A stretch of DNA of 64,000 bases. Source: Daedaleopsis sinensis. Taxonomy: Eukaryota; Basidiomycota; Agaricomycetes; Polyporales; Polyporaceae. The DNA lies in the NCBI GenBank assembly GCA_033807695.1, contig CM066300.1, positions 3,224,001 through 3,288,000 of the forward strand, in the 5' to 3' direction. Both the position numbers and the translations under genes were made by a program. Each line of letters opens with the position of its first letter. Positions within the stretch are counted from its first letter, which is position 1. This document shows positions 20,956 to 31,940 of this stretch, in pieces. The notes under the pieces were generated by a model. That model was not told the DNA's origin. It did no database searches and worked only from the letters and a program-made list of their open reading frames with translations.

Positions 20956-23379
20956 TCACCATCGAATCCACTCTCCGTACATGTTCGGCCGTTCTCCACG
21001 AATGTACGCTTCGAAGGTGCGTTTCAGAACGGTTGACCAGTCGAGATCCCGTTTGTCTTGTGCGACCAGACCAGATGGATATGTCGCATTTGTGTTTGCG
21101 ACCGCTGAACGGCCTATCCGCTCCGCATCCTCGAACCTTGATCCCAGGTCGGGCCAATACCGTGCGCGATCGAACGGCTTCCACCTGTTGGCCGTCGTAT
21201 TAGTGACAACCCGGTCGTAAATTAAAGCCGGCCGACGTACCATTCGTTGTGATAGTGATAGAGATACGCGCCGCGGAAGAAGCCATTGAACCCTACTACG
21301 CTCGGAGATGCACTCATTACATCAGGGGTGTTGAAAAATTGATCGAAACTGCAACGGACGTCAGTACACGCAGTTGTGGCAGTGCGATCTTACTCACTCG
21401 GTGAAGAACGGCTGTGGTGGCCGTTCCCGACGGATGTACTCGATCCCCCACCAGTGTTTTACGAGGTCACATGCCTGCCAGCTGGGGTCAAAGAGAGCAT
21501 CTGGGACCCGATAGAGTAGTTCCGACATGTGTGCGTCTTTGAGGTAGCGAGTAACCGAGGTCGGGTGGAAATCCAGTCCGTGTGCCAGCGCAGTACGGAT
21601 CAGGAAAGATCCAAGGGCGGACCCTCGCCTTAGGCGGAGCACAGCAGTGTTGTATCGATCTTCGTGAGACCATCTGTACGAGAAAGCCCCGCTCCAACCC
21701 CAAAGCTCTTCCCAGTCTCGTAGGAACAGCATGTCGACGTCGAGGTACACGCCGCCGAACCGGTGACAGAGCACGAAGCGTACGAGGTCAGAGAGGATGA
21801 CGGGAACCTTGTTGTACGAAGAGTGTGTCTCGCGCGAATTTCCGTCTAGCGAGACGGGCGAACCGACGGTTTTGGTCGCATCTTCCACCCTAGGCTTCTT
21901 GTTCTCGCTGCGGAGGAAGTCCTTGCCAAGGTTGCGCCATTCGTTCTTCAGCTCCGGCACGCCGTCAAGCTGTTCGGTTGTGTTCCACAATCGGAACTGA
22001 ATGATGTCCTTGAATCGGGGGTGCAAAAACGGCGATGCCCAAGCGTTCGCGCGTAGGTCCGCGAGCATTTCCTCGTGCGCAGTCATGCTTGGCATCGGTT
22101 CCCCGGGCCTGCGACTGATCCATAGCCACAGCTGCGGCCGACAGTAGGTGGGATCAGGCTCAGGGAGGTCGAGTGCTAGATTCTGAGTGAAGAGGAAGGC
22201 GAGTAAGGCCATGTAGGGCTTGTCGGTGAAGGGTCCAGCCCAGAACATGTGGAATATGCGGGCATCGTCCTCATTACATGGCGAACCGTCGCGCTTGTGG
22301 TGGGTGTGTGAATGAGCGGGTACTGTCAGGTCGCGTTCCCAATTGTCGGTGGTTCTGAGTTTGACTGGAGGCTGAACGAGTGGTGGAGTGGTGGAATGAC
22401 TTCCATCCTCGGGGACGAACACATATCGGAGGTGCTCGACGTCCTCTCTCCGTAGGCGTACGGATTCGTCAAGCCCTGCGCCTAGTCGTAGGTATTCGTG
22501 ACAGTCACGGACGTACTTGGTAGCTCATGTAAGATTAAGCACCGGGAAGAGAGTGTGAGACATACCTTGCCATCGTCATAGTTGCATTGCTGATATATTC
22601 TGTCCAAGTCCGCGGCACTACCAGGGATGGGTCTTGGAGGATGCCCATACACTGGTGGCTTATTACGTATATCAGGGTATATGCGCTTTGGGCCGGAACC
22701 GAAAGTATGTTGAACCACACCGTCCTTCGCAGGAGCGGAGACGTTATGTGAATTGGGAGGGATGGCGGGGTTGGTTGGGGCATACACGAGCCCTATCTCG
22801 GCTGGGACTACATGTGGTTGCGACGTGTTCAGCAAGAGCGGTAACACGATCATAAAAAACATGTAGGCACTCACTTGGACGCGTGCTAGGATAGTGCCCC
22901 GACCATACCTCCCACTCCCAGATCTTCCGCAACTCGTCCTTCTCGAATACGACCGTGTTCGGTCGACGGAACGGGGATGGCCACACCTTGTCTGAAGACA
23001 GGTACCTTCGATGGAGCACGTAGCTAGCGAGGAACAGCGCTAGACAGCAGAGACAGAGGAGAGCCGGCCCCTGCCTCCTACCGAAACGTGACACGGTCAT
23101 CTTGTAGACGACGACAGGAACGGACAGGAGGGCCCAGCGCGAGTTACGCCGGGGTGCATGGTAGAACTCGTCGCTGAAGGAGCCGGTACGATGATGAGCA
23201 AGGCGTGTTCGTGAGTCGTTGAAGGTCACAGGGGATATGGCACGGGTGACAGGGGATATGGCACGAGTGAGCATGCTCGCGCGGGACGGCCTGAGACGTG
23301 GTGCGCCAGCTTGGGAGAAGAGACGGCCTCCGGTGCTAGAGCCAGGCTCCGAGAATTTGAGGGGGGTTGGCAGCGCCAT
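20956..23379 (-). CDS. Type II membrane glycosyltransferase, GT32-like (DXD sugar-binding)
   Basis: Probable Golgi glycosyltransferase. The first ATG (23379) gives MALPTPLKFSEPG; the frame continues upstream but without ATG. A basic cytosolic N-terminus holds a duplicated heptad (AISPVTR), then a single anchor helix (ALLCLCCLALFLASYVL) near residue 110. The luminal part contains IFHMFWAGPFTDKPYM and the hallmark HRFGGVYLDVDMLFLRDW, where DVD is the metal- and sugar-nucleotide-binding DXD motif of the GT32/Gly_transf_sug family. The later segment NTAVLRLRRGSALG also fits. Introns near 22560, 21400 and 21240 give the C-terminal exons, ending GEWIRW. Donor and acceptor sugars cannot be told. Confidence 0.82.
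23231..23271 (-). repeat. 21-bp in-frame tandem duplication in the glycosyltransferase gene
   Basis: ggggatatggcacgggtgac recurs once with one mismatch; on the coding strand it yields AISPVTR then AISPVTF in the cytosolic tail. It is a recent-looking coding duplication. Confidence 0.85.
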
Positions 23380-24180
23380 GGTGAAGTTATAAGCGACTTC
23401 GTGGGGCGCTGACGGGGTTGCGGTAGAGGCGGCTACGTTGGCGGACAACAGAGCGGTTCGCTACCGGTGCTCATCGTACGGAAAGAGTGCTCGGATACCA
23501 GACGCCCACATCTTGCATGGCCACCGCATGACACGCGTCTATTACCATCTAGGTAATAGCCTCAGCGCTTGATAGCCTTCAAATTCGAACGCTGACTGTC
23601 AGTGTCACGGTATTGGTAAATACTTTCAATGCTACTTCATGCTACTACTACGCATAAACCCCGTCCGTGCTGACCATCAGCCTGGCCTCATCTACCTTTT
23701 TGCCAGCTGTATGTCCTGTACCACGGAGAATATAGACCTTGGTATCCATCGGCCAGCCGTAGTATCCTGTGCGCCCAATTGCAAGATTATCATCTCAAGT
23801 ATCACTGCTCGCAGTAATACTGTCACCACCCGCAGTAATACAGTGTACGTTGCACCAGCGGGACCACTACGGCACGACGTTTTTGTGATGCGATACCGGA
23901 ACTTGACAAGTGCCACTTCAGTTATTGAAGCCGAGGGACAAACAACATATATATTTGCATGCACGTGTAACATCGCAATTCATATATTATCGACCTATAG
24001 AAAGCAACCATCCATAGATGACGGACAAGCAAACATCAGAGCACGAGGAGGTATTGATGGAGAAGGAAACAGGAGCTGACTAGATACTATTACACTGTCT
24101 CGATTGTGGGAGGCTACACACCTTCCAGACCCTACGGCGACATCGCTGAGCGCACAGCGCCCTACCACGGCGATCCACTC
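23380..24180. other. Intergenic region
   Basis: About 800 bp upstream of the glycosyltransferase and downstream of the CSL gene. It holds an imperfect repeat of cgcagtaatac near 23811 and 23831. No gene is supported; the ORF at 23639-24079 has no splice or homology evidence. Confidence 0.5.
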
Positions 24181-26592
24181 CTATAAAACCTTGAGGTTCC
24201 ACCCATGCAGACTCGTCTCGTCAGAGAGCCGAGCCGCAGCATGGGCGGCGGCAAGCCATTCGCCTCCCTCCCCATTCGAACGCACAGGGTCGGAAAGGTC
24301 CATCTGGTGCAGGACGTTGTCGGCCGCAATGACTCTGCCAGAATGGTACCCGACCCCGTCAAACGAACGGATGAACAACAAGGGCAAGCTGCGGCCGGCT
24401 ATGTCTCGCATCAAGTTGGCTCCACGATCCGAGTCCTGCTTGTCACTGGGCCCGAGGCTATGAGGAAGCGCGTCTTCGCGTAGTGCTTTCAGGATGTCCG
24501 CTATCGGAGGCATCTCCACCACGATCATCATGTGCAAGTGTCGCGGCGGAAGACTGAGCATGATATCCGCCAGCTTGGTCTCATGTGGGGTGTTCGTTGC
24601 GACAACGGGTACGTTGGGCTGGTTCGGGAGCGATGGGACGGGGATAAAGGGCATTGAAGGGTCGAAGCGACCGTCCATCGCAAGTGGCGAATGATTGTAT
24701 AAACGCAGACGCAATGGGCCGATGTTGCCGATGTACACGTCAAGCGGTACCTGAGCTTTCGACTTTGGGTCCGTGTAAAAGAAATTGGCCGCCATCATCT
24801 CGAGAGTATTCGTCTGGGAACGGTAGACTGGTGTATTGAATAGGGTGGGGAACGGTGTTATGGGCAACTCGGGCACGCTGTTGTTCATCCCGAACGCGTC
24901 GAAGAAGGTATACTGGAATTTTGCTGCGGATCGAGATTCAATATAAGAGGCTGGCCGCCGAGACTGCGCGACTCACAGATTCCGACAATCGTCCAACACA
25001 GATAATCATCCACTTCGTCTGCGATTACGCGAGCACCATCTTTGACTTCCTCCCGTATACGCGGGCTTTGGAACAGCAGAGGGTGGGTACCTGCTTGGTT
25101 GGAGAGGCCGGGAGCTGGAGGGACGGTTACGCCGGGCGTGCCCGGTATAGGGCCGGCGGCAGAGAGATAGTGTCGCGTCCCATCGGAGTTGACGCGCTGC
25201 AGGGCTATCTTCTGCATCTGACTGACGGGGCCGCCATCGTCGGGAACGATACGACCCTTATCAACTTTCCGAATAATGAGGGGCGCTGTTTGAACACCGG
25301 TGATAGTATCAGCGAGGACAATTTCGCTGCCGTATGTGACCGGTTGAGGCCCTCCTGGACAAGTACGGCGTTAAGCGGGTATGATATCACGTAGTTTGGA
25401 CAAGACATACCAAGCGGACTCTCGCCGCCCTGGGGTCGAACGACGTTCACCGCGAACGCGGACCACGCAACGTTGCTCGCGCACAGCTGGTTGTGTTCAA
25501 TGGTCATGTATTTCGTCCGTACAGTCTGGGAGTTGATCCGGTTGAAGAGCGAGACCGGTCCTCCCGCAAGGATACAAGACGAGATGTTCCGCGTCTTCGC
25601 CGTCTTTTTCGAGGGCTTCGATATGATCGTCACAGGCGCGGAGTCAAAGGAGGCCCAAACACGTTCGTTCCCCGTCGCCTCGCTGCCCTCAGGGGCGGTG
25701 GGATGAGGCTCCGCGATGTCCAACGACAGTTGGAAGCTCTTGCTCTTCGCCGATCCAGTCACGTGCAAAAACTTGAAACTCGCCGTCAACTGGTGGTCCA
25801 TAGGAGCCTTCAGCTCGCAAGTGCGCTCGCCTCCCTCGTTGACAACGGCCATGGAGAGGTGCTGCTGTTTCATCTGCCAAACCGGACCTTCGATATGGAC
25901 GACCGGCGGCGGGCAGAGGAACCGCTTCTCGCTTCCGTACGACTTCTGTGCAACCGCAGCGTGCAGGCAAATGACGGTCGTCATAGGCATGACGCGGGCT
26001 GGGTCCTGGGTGATATGGTCGCGTACGACGCGTCGAATCTTGTTGTGCGGATCCGAGGCATCTGAAGGGTCCAGCTTGCGCTTCGAAGATGTACGCTAGT
26101 GGGACGCGAGGTGAGAATCGCGCCAAACGCGAGTGGTGACTGCGTACCTGCGGCAGCATCGAGCCCGACGACGGGCCTGGAAGCGCATTGCTGTTATCGC
26201 GTGAAGACGCGTTCGGTGCGCCCCAGGAAGGCGGATGCCCATTTGAAGGACCCACAGCGGGAGGCGCAGCGGACAGAATCGACTGTATGGATACCGAGGG
26301 TTCCGAGTGGGGTGGAGGGGCGTTGACAGGGGATAGAGGAGGCTGGCCTACACCAGGAGGAGGCGAACGGAGAGCAGCATGGCCGTTGGATACCTGGAAG
26401 AGGGTCAGAGGCGGGCGGTAAGATCCTGATGGAGGTACTTGCGAGCAGAGAGAGGTTGGACTGCTGGGGCGAGGCCGAGCGCGAGAGCTCCTGAGGGTTG
26501 AGGGCCGTCGGGAGGTGCTCTGTCTCTGTGGTCTGTGTAGGCGACATTTGGAGGGCGAGGGGATTGGAGGCGAAAGGCATTATAGTGCGCAT
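24181..26592 (-). CDS. CSL-family transcription factor (CBF1/Su(H)/LAG-1; fungal Cbf11/12 type)
   Basis: Sequence-specific nuclear regulator. The start at 26592 gives MRTIMPFASNPLAL and a Pro/Ser/Gln-rich N-terminal extension. The conserved core opens with KLDPSDASDPHNKIRRVVRDHI and ICLHAAVAQKSYGSEKRFLC, the Rel-homology N-terminal DNA-contact motif, then CPPPVVHIEGPVW. The beta-trefoil region shows VTIISKPSKKTAKTRN, FNRINSQTVRTKYM, PLIIRKVDKG and DDGGPVSQMQKIAL. A C-terminal IPT/RHR-C domain with a long insert ends HGWNLKVL. Introns near 26350, 26100, 25395 and 24930 restore frame at each joint. Fungi lack Notch; in Schizosaccharomyces these proteins act in cell-cycle and lipid-related control. 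Confidence 0.93.
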
Positions 26593-26624
26593 GGTGGGCC
26601 GCAACTTGACCTCTGGGACGCGCT

Positions 26625-26654
26625 GTGGGAAACGGCTCACTGTGGGAGTGGGAA
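26625..26654 (+). promoter_or_regulatory. Two CSL consensus sites upstream of the CSL gene
   Basis: GTGGGAA occurs at 26625-26631 (preceded by T, matching YGTGGGAA) and again at 26648-26654, 33-62 bp before the CSL start codon. This is the established DNA target of CSL proteins, so autoregulation is possible. Confidence 0.5.
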
Positions 26655-26927
26655 GAAACAGTCCTTTTACCCACGCGCGTCGGTTATAAAGCTCCCGTTT
26701 ACGACCCCGTGAACTTCCTCGCAGAATTCGCGGTTCCGGGGTCCCTCGGCAACTCGGCATTTCTCGCGCTTGAGTGCTGACCACGAATCCTCTTTTCCGC
26801 AGGGGTGTCGTAATCTATCGCGGGACCATGCGCTCCCTCGACAACGTACATCGCATAACCCCAAAGCCCGAGATCAAGTCTATGATATGTACAGTCAAAC
26901 AGAAGCCCGTGAAGAGAAACCAGCAAG

Positions 26928-27468
26928 TCATACGGGAGAGAGGTAGTCCACAACGCTACTCACACCCCACGACACAAGCGCCCCCCACCCATCTCCCTCG
27001 ACCTTCACCTTATCGTCCACGTCCTTCTCTGGAGAAAACAGCTCGTGCAGGGCCGCGGAGTCATCCTTAACATAGACAGCTGACTCGTGAGGAAGACTGT
27101 GTGCCGTACGCAGCGCTCGAAGAGCGTCGTAGACAGCGTCTGAGTCCAACGGATCACCTGGCTGGCTGTAGGGCGATAACAGGTGGTCGTCGACATAGAG
27201 TTCGTCGCCGCGCGGTAGCAGGGAAAACTTGTCTATAGCGAGAAGCACGGGGCGGACGGACAGGCATGAGCACTCGACATTCGAAGATCACGAAGCTACA
27301 GGAGGCACGATCGCGACATACCGCTCAAAGTCAAGATGCCCAGTTTATCCTCGCGCTTGATAGCAGCTCCAGTCAGCGCGTCCTCGTCACGCAGGGAACA
27401 TGGTGTGTGGATGTGCCACTCGTCGTCGCTTCTTGAGATGGGAGACACGGGCCCAGAGCTGAACGCAG

Positions 27469-27499
<31 letters not shown>

Positions 27500-27793
27500 G
27501 GTCGCGCGAAGCCAATCCCACTCCTGATCGGCGTCCGGGTGTTCGAGCGCGGCGAAGTTGGTGGGGAAGAATCCGGAGAGACTAAAGGGATCCTCCCTCT
27601 CGACACGGGGCGTGTATGCAGGCACGAGGTGGTGAGAGCTGCCCGAGATTACCACGGCGCTCTGATGGCGAGACAAGAGCGGGCGGACATGGTAGTGGGA
27701 CTCGGAGGGCTCGGTCGAGGCGGTCGCCGCGGATATTTTTGTGAACGTAGCAGAAGGGATGTGAGGTGCTGAGCGGGAACGAGGAACAGACAT
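26928..27793 (-). CDS. Hypothetical acidic protein
   Basis: Function not recognised. Exon 1 begins at 27793 (MSVPRSRSAPHIPSATFTK) and includes FSLSGFFPTNFAALEHPDADQEWDWL followed by an alternating Asp/Glu run coded by a 6-bp repeat. An intron (gtatgtcgcg donor, ctatag acceptor near 27237) joins to DKFSLLPRGDELYVDDHLLSPYSQPGDP. The end is uncertain: the frame closes at 26928 after VVDYLSPV, but a GTGAGT donor after VSWG could lead to another end. A reading through LDLGLWGYAMYV does not match in phase. No signal peptide or membrane helix. It is probably basidiomycete-specific. Confidence 0.6.
27472..27506. repeat. Hexanucleotide microsatellite (cctcgt)n, coding
   Basis: About five copies of cctcgt encode the Asp/Glu run of the hypothetical protein on the minus strand. 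Copy number is likely to vary between strains. Confidence 0.85.
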
Positions 27794-28497
27794 GATCAAT
27801 GTCGTATGCAAGCAAGGAAGGGAAAGACGCCTGAGTTAAATACTTGAGACGGAATGGGATAGCGAGCTGGAGCAGTTCTGGAGTGCTCCTGGCCTTGAAA
27901 TATGCTTAAGCTTTTGGTCGGGGGAAGACGGGAAGAACAACGGCCAGGCTAGTATGCGCAAGTGACACAGTTAGTACGTGGAGCGCGCCGCATCCCCAAC
28001 ACTCCCAGGCCCTTCGAGTCCAAGACCTATTAGACTAGACTGGTATAGCAGACGATCGAATGCGGAGACGATCGAACTGTACTTACCGCCTGAGATCATA
28101 CGGTATGTAGGATCATGTATGTCCAAAGACAGGCACCTGCTTCTTCTAGTGAAAGCGATACCCTCGAGCTCCGTGTAAGTAGTAGTATCCAGAATGTGTC
28201 CTATTAATCAAGTATCCGGGGATGTGAAAATGTGTATACTAGTCCAAGTCCGAAATGAGCGTCCATACATGCAAAAAGCGTACTACTATGGAGGATGCGG
28301 GGGAGGGGGGACATGATGTTGCAATGCTGCTAATAACTACTTAAACGTACTTGAGGGTAACGAGCGCGGATCTACATTCCAAGGGGATGTCGTGAGTGAT
28401 ATACTCATGGTCGTACACATTACTCCAGGTTGTCCGCATGTCACCCGATCTGTATACCAGTATCATATTTACCTTCCGCTACAGCGACGCCAGCTCT
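27794..28497. other. Intergenic region
   Basis: About 700 bp. A 67-codon frame at 27978-28178 contains an F-box-like phrase (YLPPEIIR) next to possible splice sites, but the remainder of any gene is not found. Nothing else seen. Confidence 0.4.
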
Positions 28498-31211
28498 TCA
28501 GCTAACAGGGTCGCGCGGAAATCCAGACATCCGCCTTCTCTCCCGCTCCCGAGACGATTCGGGGAACGGGACTCCCGACTGGCGCCTGGGCATCGTCGAC
28601 GACTGCCCGCGGCCGCGAGCAGGGCGCAGGGACTCGTCGTCAGCATCCTGCTGATGGCGCTGCCAGTCTTCGACCTTCAACGTCGACATGCGCTTTGACG
28701 AGGATTGAGCTCCAGGGATGCTCGAAAGAAGCTCGGCGCTCAGGGAACGACGGTGCCCGGGCTTGGCGTTTGCATCCTCGCCCGAAGCCGTCCGCCGCCC
28801 CAATCGAGGCGAGTCGCCCGACCTGCGCGTACGCTCCTTGACAGCTTGCTCCTTCTCGGCCTGGCGCCTTTCGACCGCTTGCTTCTCCATGTTCTTGGCG
28901 CGCTCCCATCGGTTGCGTGCTTCAGAAATGTCGGCCTGCTCCTTTTCAGCCTGGGTAAGGGGGGCCTGAAGCTCACGCAGTTTCTCGCGGTGACGCTCGA
29001 CAAGCTCCTCGAAGGTCTTTACACGAGAGGAATCAGCAGCCTTAGGGGTAGGCTGGGCGATGGTGCGCTTGGGAGGAAGAATGGTGACCGGGATGCTTCC
29101 GCCCTGCGAATGCGACCTCTTGTGCGGAGGACGCGAAGCAAGCGGGATTTCTTCATCGGCAGAGGAGGAAGCCTTCGAGCCTGCAACATGTTGACCGCTG
29201 ATCGCGCTTTCTCGCAGCTGACGGTCCTTCAGAGCCTCCATAACAGCCGGAGAGACCGGAATGGGAGGGGTGAATGGCGTAGTCGGAATGGGTGGCGAGA
29301 CCCCGGAAGGCGGTTGAAGGAGCTTCCGTTCCTGCAGGTAAAGGTTCCAGTCGTCATCACGGAGTGGAGCACTGGTCGGGCGACCGATGGAAGAGCCTAG
29401 ATCGCGAGATAGAGTCGAAAGCTCCATAGACTGGATACGAGCACGGGGATCGCGCTCTCGGGGAGGACGAAGATGGGCAACGGGAGCACCCGAAAGGTAC
29501 GCAGACAAATCCTGACTGAGCGGCCGGGAAGCGGTCGACGGGTGCCGCGAGTCCGCAGTGCTCGAAGGGGCAGGTACAGGTGAATCTCCCCGAAGGACAT
29601 CCAGGGAACGACGAATAGTCTGGATTTCGGACAGTAGCTCCTCGCGCTTCTTGAAGCCCTCGATTTCGGCGGCCGTCGCTTTGGAAGCACCGCTGCGGGA
29701 AGAGTCACCGTTCCTGGCGATGAAGGTGTCGGGCACGTTCTTCTCGATATCGCCGCCGAGGTCAAGTACAGGGAGAGCACCTGGAGTCTGGAGCTGCTTG
29801 CTTGCGGCGCGGTTGAGATCGTCGGCAGGAGTAGGTGCCGCCATGAATTCCGACAAGCCAGACTGATACCGCGGACGGGGCGAGTTCATTGGTGATTCGT
29901 GATCGACCGTCGGCGAGCCCTCCTTGTTGAGCAAGGGCGTGCCGGAAAGATTGCTATTCGCGCGGCCATGTTTGGCAAGCGCAGGATGCATATGTTCCCA
30001 CTCGTCCTTCTCCGCTTCCAAGGACCGGAACCGCTCGGCAGCTCGTGTTTCCGCCTCCTTGTTCTCCCGCTTCCGCTCCTCCTCGATTTCCTTCATCTTG
30101 CGCATGAGGATGTTCAGAATCTGGAACTGGACGGCGATACCCATGATGGAGACTGCGCCCATCATGCCCAACTCGATCTGCATGATCTGGGTCACAGGGA
30201 ATTTGATACCGTGGTCTTGGTACTTGTGGAAGATTGTCTCAAAGCCGATGTTCCAAACATAGAACTGTGCGAAATGTGCGGTTAAGATTGGCGGGTAGCC
30301 GGACACTCGGAGATGAAGGACGGCGTACCTCCTTCAGCCCGGCTGTTGTGAAGCAGTCTACGCCAAGCATGAAAGCGGTCGCACCGACAAACGCTGTGGA
30401 AAGGAGTAGAACATAATAGTGGAGCTTTGGTATGGTGCACAACACGAAACCGACCACGGCCACGCCTAGGGAGGCGCAATGCGGAGACGAGCAGGCACTG
30501 TTAGCCGCGCTGACGAGGCACTCAGAAGCAAGGTCTCGTACCGATGTACATGATCCAGCGGAATCCAAGCGGCCCGATGAGCCCACCATTGTGTAAGCAT
30601 TGAATCCACAAGGCGAGTGCGAACCCTCCCCACGCGCCGATGAAATACTTGGCAGCCTTCCAGAAGAAGATGGCAATTCCACCGCCCGCGATGCCCGCGA
30701 CACCGCAGGAGAGCACGAAGAGGCCACGGATGGTCGTGCTAGGCGGGTTGATGGCCTGGATAACACCAAAGCGGAGGATAAGGACGAAACATACGAGGGA
30801 GAGGGTGTAGAAGCCGATGAGGAAGAAGGACGTCCAGCGGTTCTTGTGGCCGAGGAACGCACTCGGGAGCCCGGTGAGAATGAGGATGGCACCTAGCACG
30901 CCAAAGGCGGGGTCGACGTGGGTGTCGAGCTTGGTGTAGTCTGGGGCTGCCGTTTGAGTTGCTGAAGGATCCGAGGTGGGGGTGACGGTGACGGTGACAT
31001 TGAAGGTGGTCGGAATTGCAGTGGTGGTGGTAACGTCGCGGTTGCCCGTGTGGATCGTAGTCGTTACAGTCGTGGTGCTAGTCGTCAGAGAAAGCGAGAG
31101 AGTCGGGGTGGGGGTGGAGGACTGTGCGAAAACGGGGGCTGCGAGGAGGAAGAGGAAGGCGAGGCACGACCAGAGGAGGGCCATGGGGGGGCGGTGGCGG
31201 AGGGCAGGCAT
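28498..31211 (-). CDS. TM7S3/TM198-like domain membrane protein with long coiled-coil tail
   Basis: Predicted secretory-pathway membrane protein of about 850 residues. The start MPALRHRPPMALLW opens a signal peptide ending at PVFAQ; a Ser/Thr-rich luminal stretch follows. About seven hydrophobic helices make the TM198/DUF4203-type domain (FGVLGAILILTGLPSAFLG, FFLIGFYTLSLVCFVLIL, GLFVLSCGVAGIAGGG, LHYYVLLLSTAFVGATAFML, then MGAVSIMGIAVQFQIL). Two introns near 30500 and 30300 lie within the domain. The 540-residue tail is one long exon: a charged coiled coil (KMKEIEEERKRENKEAETRA), Pro/Ser-rich disorder, then a second coiled coil (FEELVERHREKLRELQ) and an Arg-rich end. Molecular role unknown. 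Confidence 0.85.
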
Positions 31212-31940
31212 GGAGACCTGTGTGAGGAGGAGAGGGAAAGGAAGGGGGGGAAATAAGGAGGGGAGTATAGATGGGATAAATAGAAAGATATGATGGCTGG
31301 GTCAGAGGAGAGCGGGGGCAGCCTCCCGACTGGCGATCGGCCTCTGTGTCCGGACTGGACAGAGTCGAGATAAGTTGTGAACGACGCGGGCCTACTTGTC
31401 AGGTCCAGAACCACGTGCTGCGCCCACTCCGACTCGTCGCTCCACTTAGTCTGCTTCGACCAAGGACAGTACGTACAGGGTGTACTACAGGCCCCAGATC
31501 TAGCTAGAGTGCACACAAGCAAAGTCCGAAGGCAGAGTGCGGAAACAGCGCGCACGGCGAGCGACGACGAGTATACTTATACGACACGGCGTCCGTCTCC
31601 GGTCTGTTCACCGTGTGAGAGTCCGTGTCGTACTCGGCCTTCTCGCCCCTCCCAACTCTCGCATCATGATTTCCGGTCTGGGATTTCAACTACTTGCTCA
31701 CCCCACAACGTCATACCTGATCGAATCCCAGATCTCCTTTACCGGCTCGCTGCAAACCTGTGAGTACTAGTACGTGCCGACGTCTGCCCGTGCACCCACA
31801 CATCCGATCGTCCTCAGCAACCCAAGGTCAAGGTGCCTGACGCCACAACTAAGCCACTAAGCGGAAGCTTTTCTGCGTATCCCCTTGGAGCATGTGGGAC
31901 GCGCGCTACTATAAAACGGTATAGTGGTCGCCATCCGACT
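31212..31940. other. Intergenic region
   Basis: About 730 bp between two minus-strand genes, holding the promoter of the TM198-domain gene. A pyrimidine/purine-biased tract lies just upstream of its start (31212-31260). No gene seen. Confidence 0.5.

Noticed and set aside
23639..24079. 146-codon ORF between glycosyltransferase and CSL genes
   Set aside because: No recognisable motif; probably chance open frame in noncoding DNA.
26699..26953. Possible C-terminal exon of the hypothetical acidic protein (LDLGLWGYAMYV...)
   Set aside because: The GTGAGT donor and the only nearby AG acceptor give the wrong phase, so this frame cannot be joined.
27978..28178. Short frame with an F-box-like phrase (YLPPEIIR)
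   Set aside because: Only eight residues look like an F-box; no other exon or domain could be found around it.
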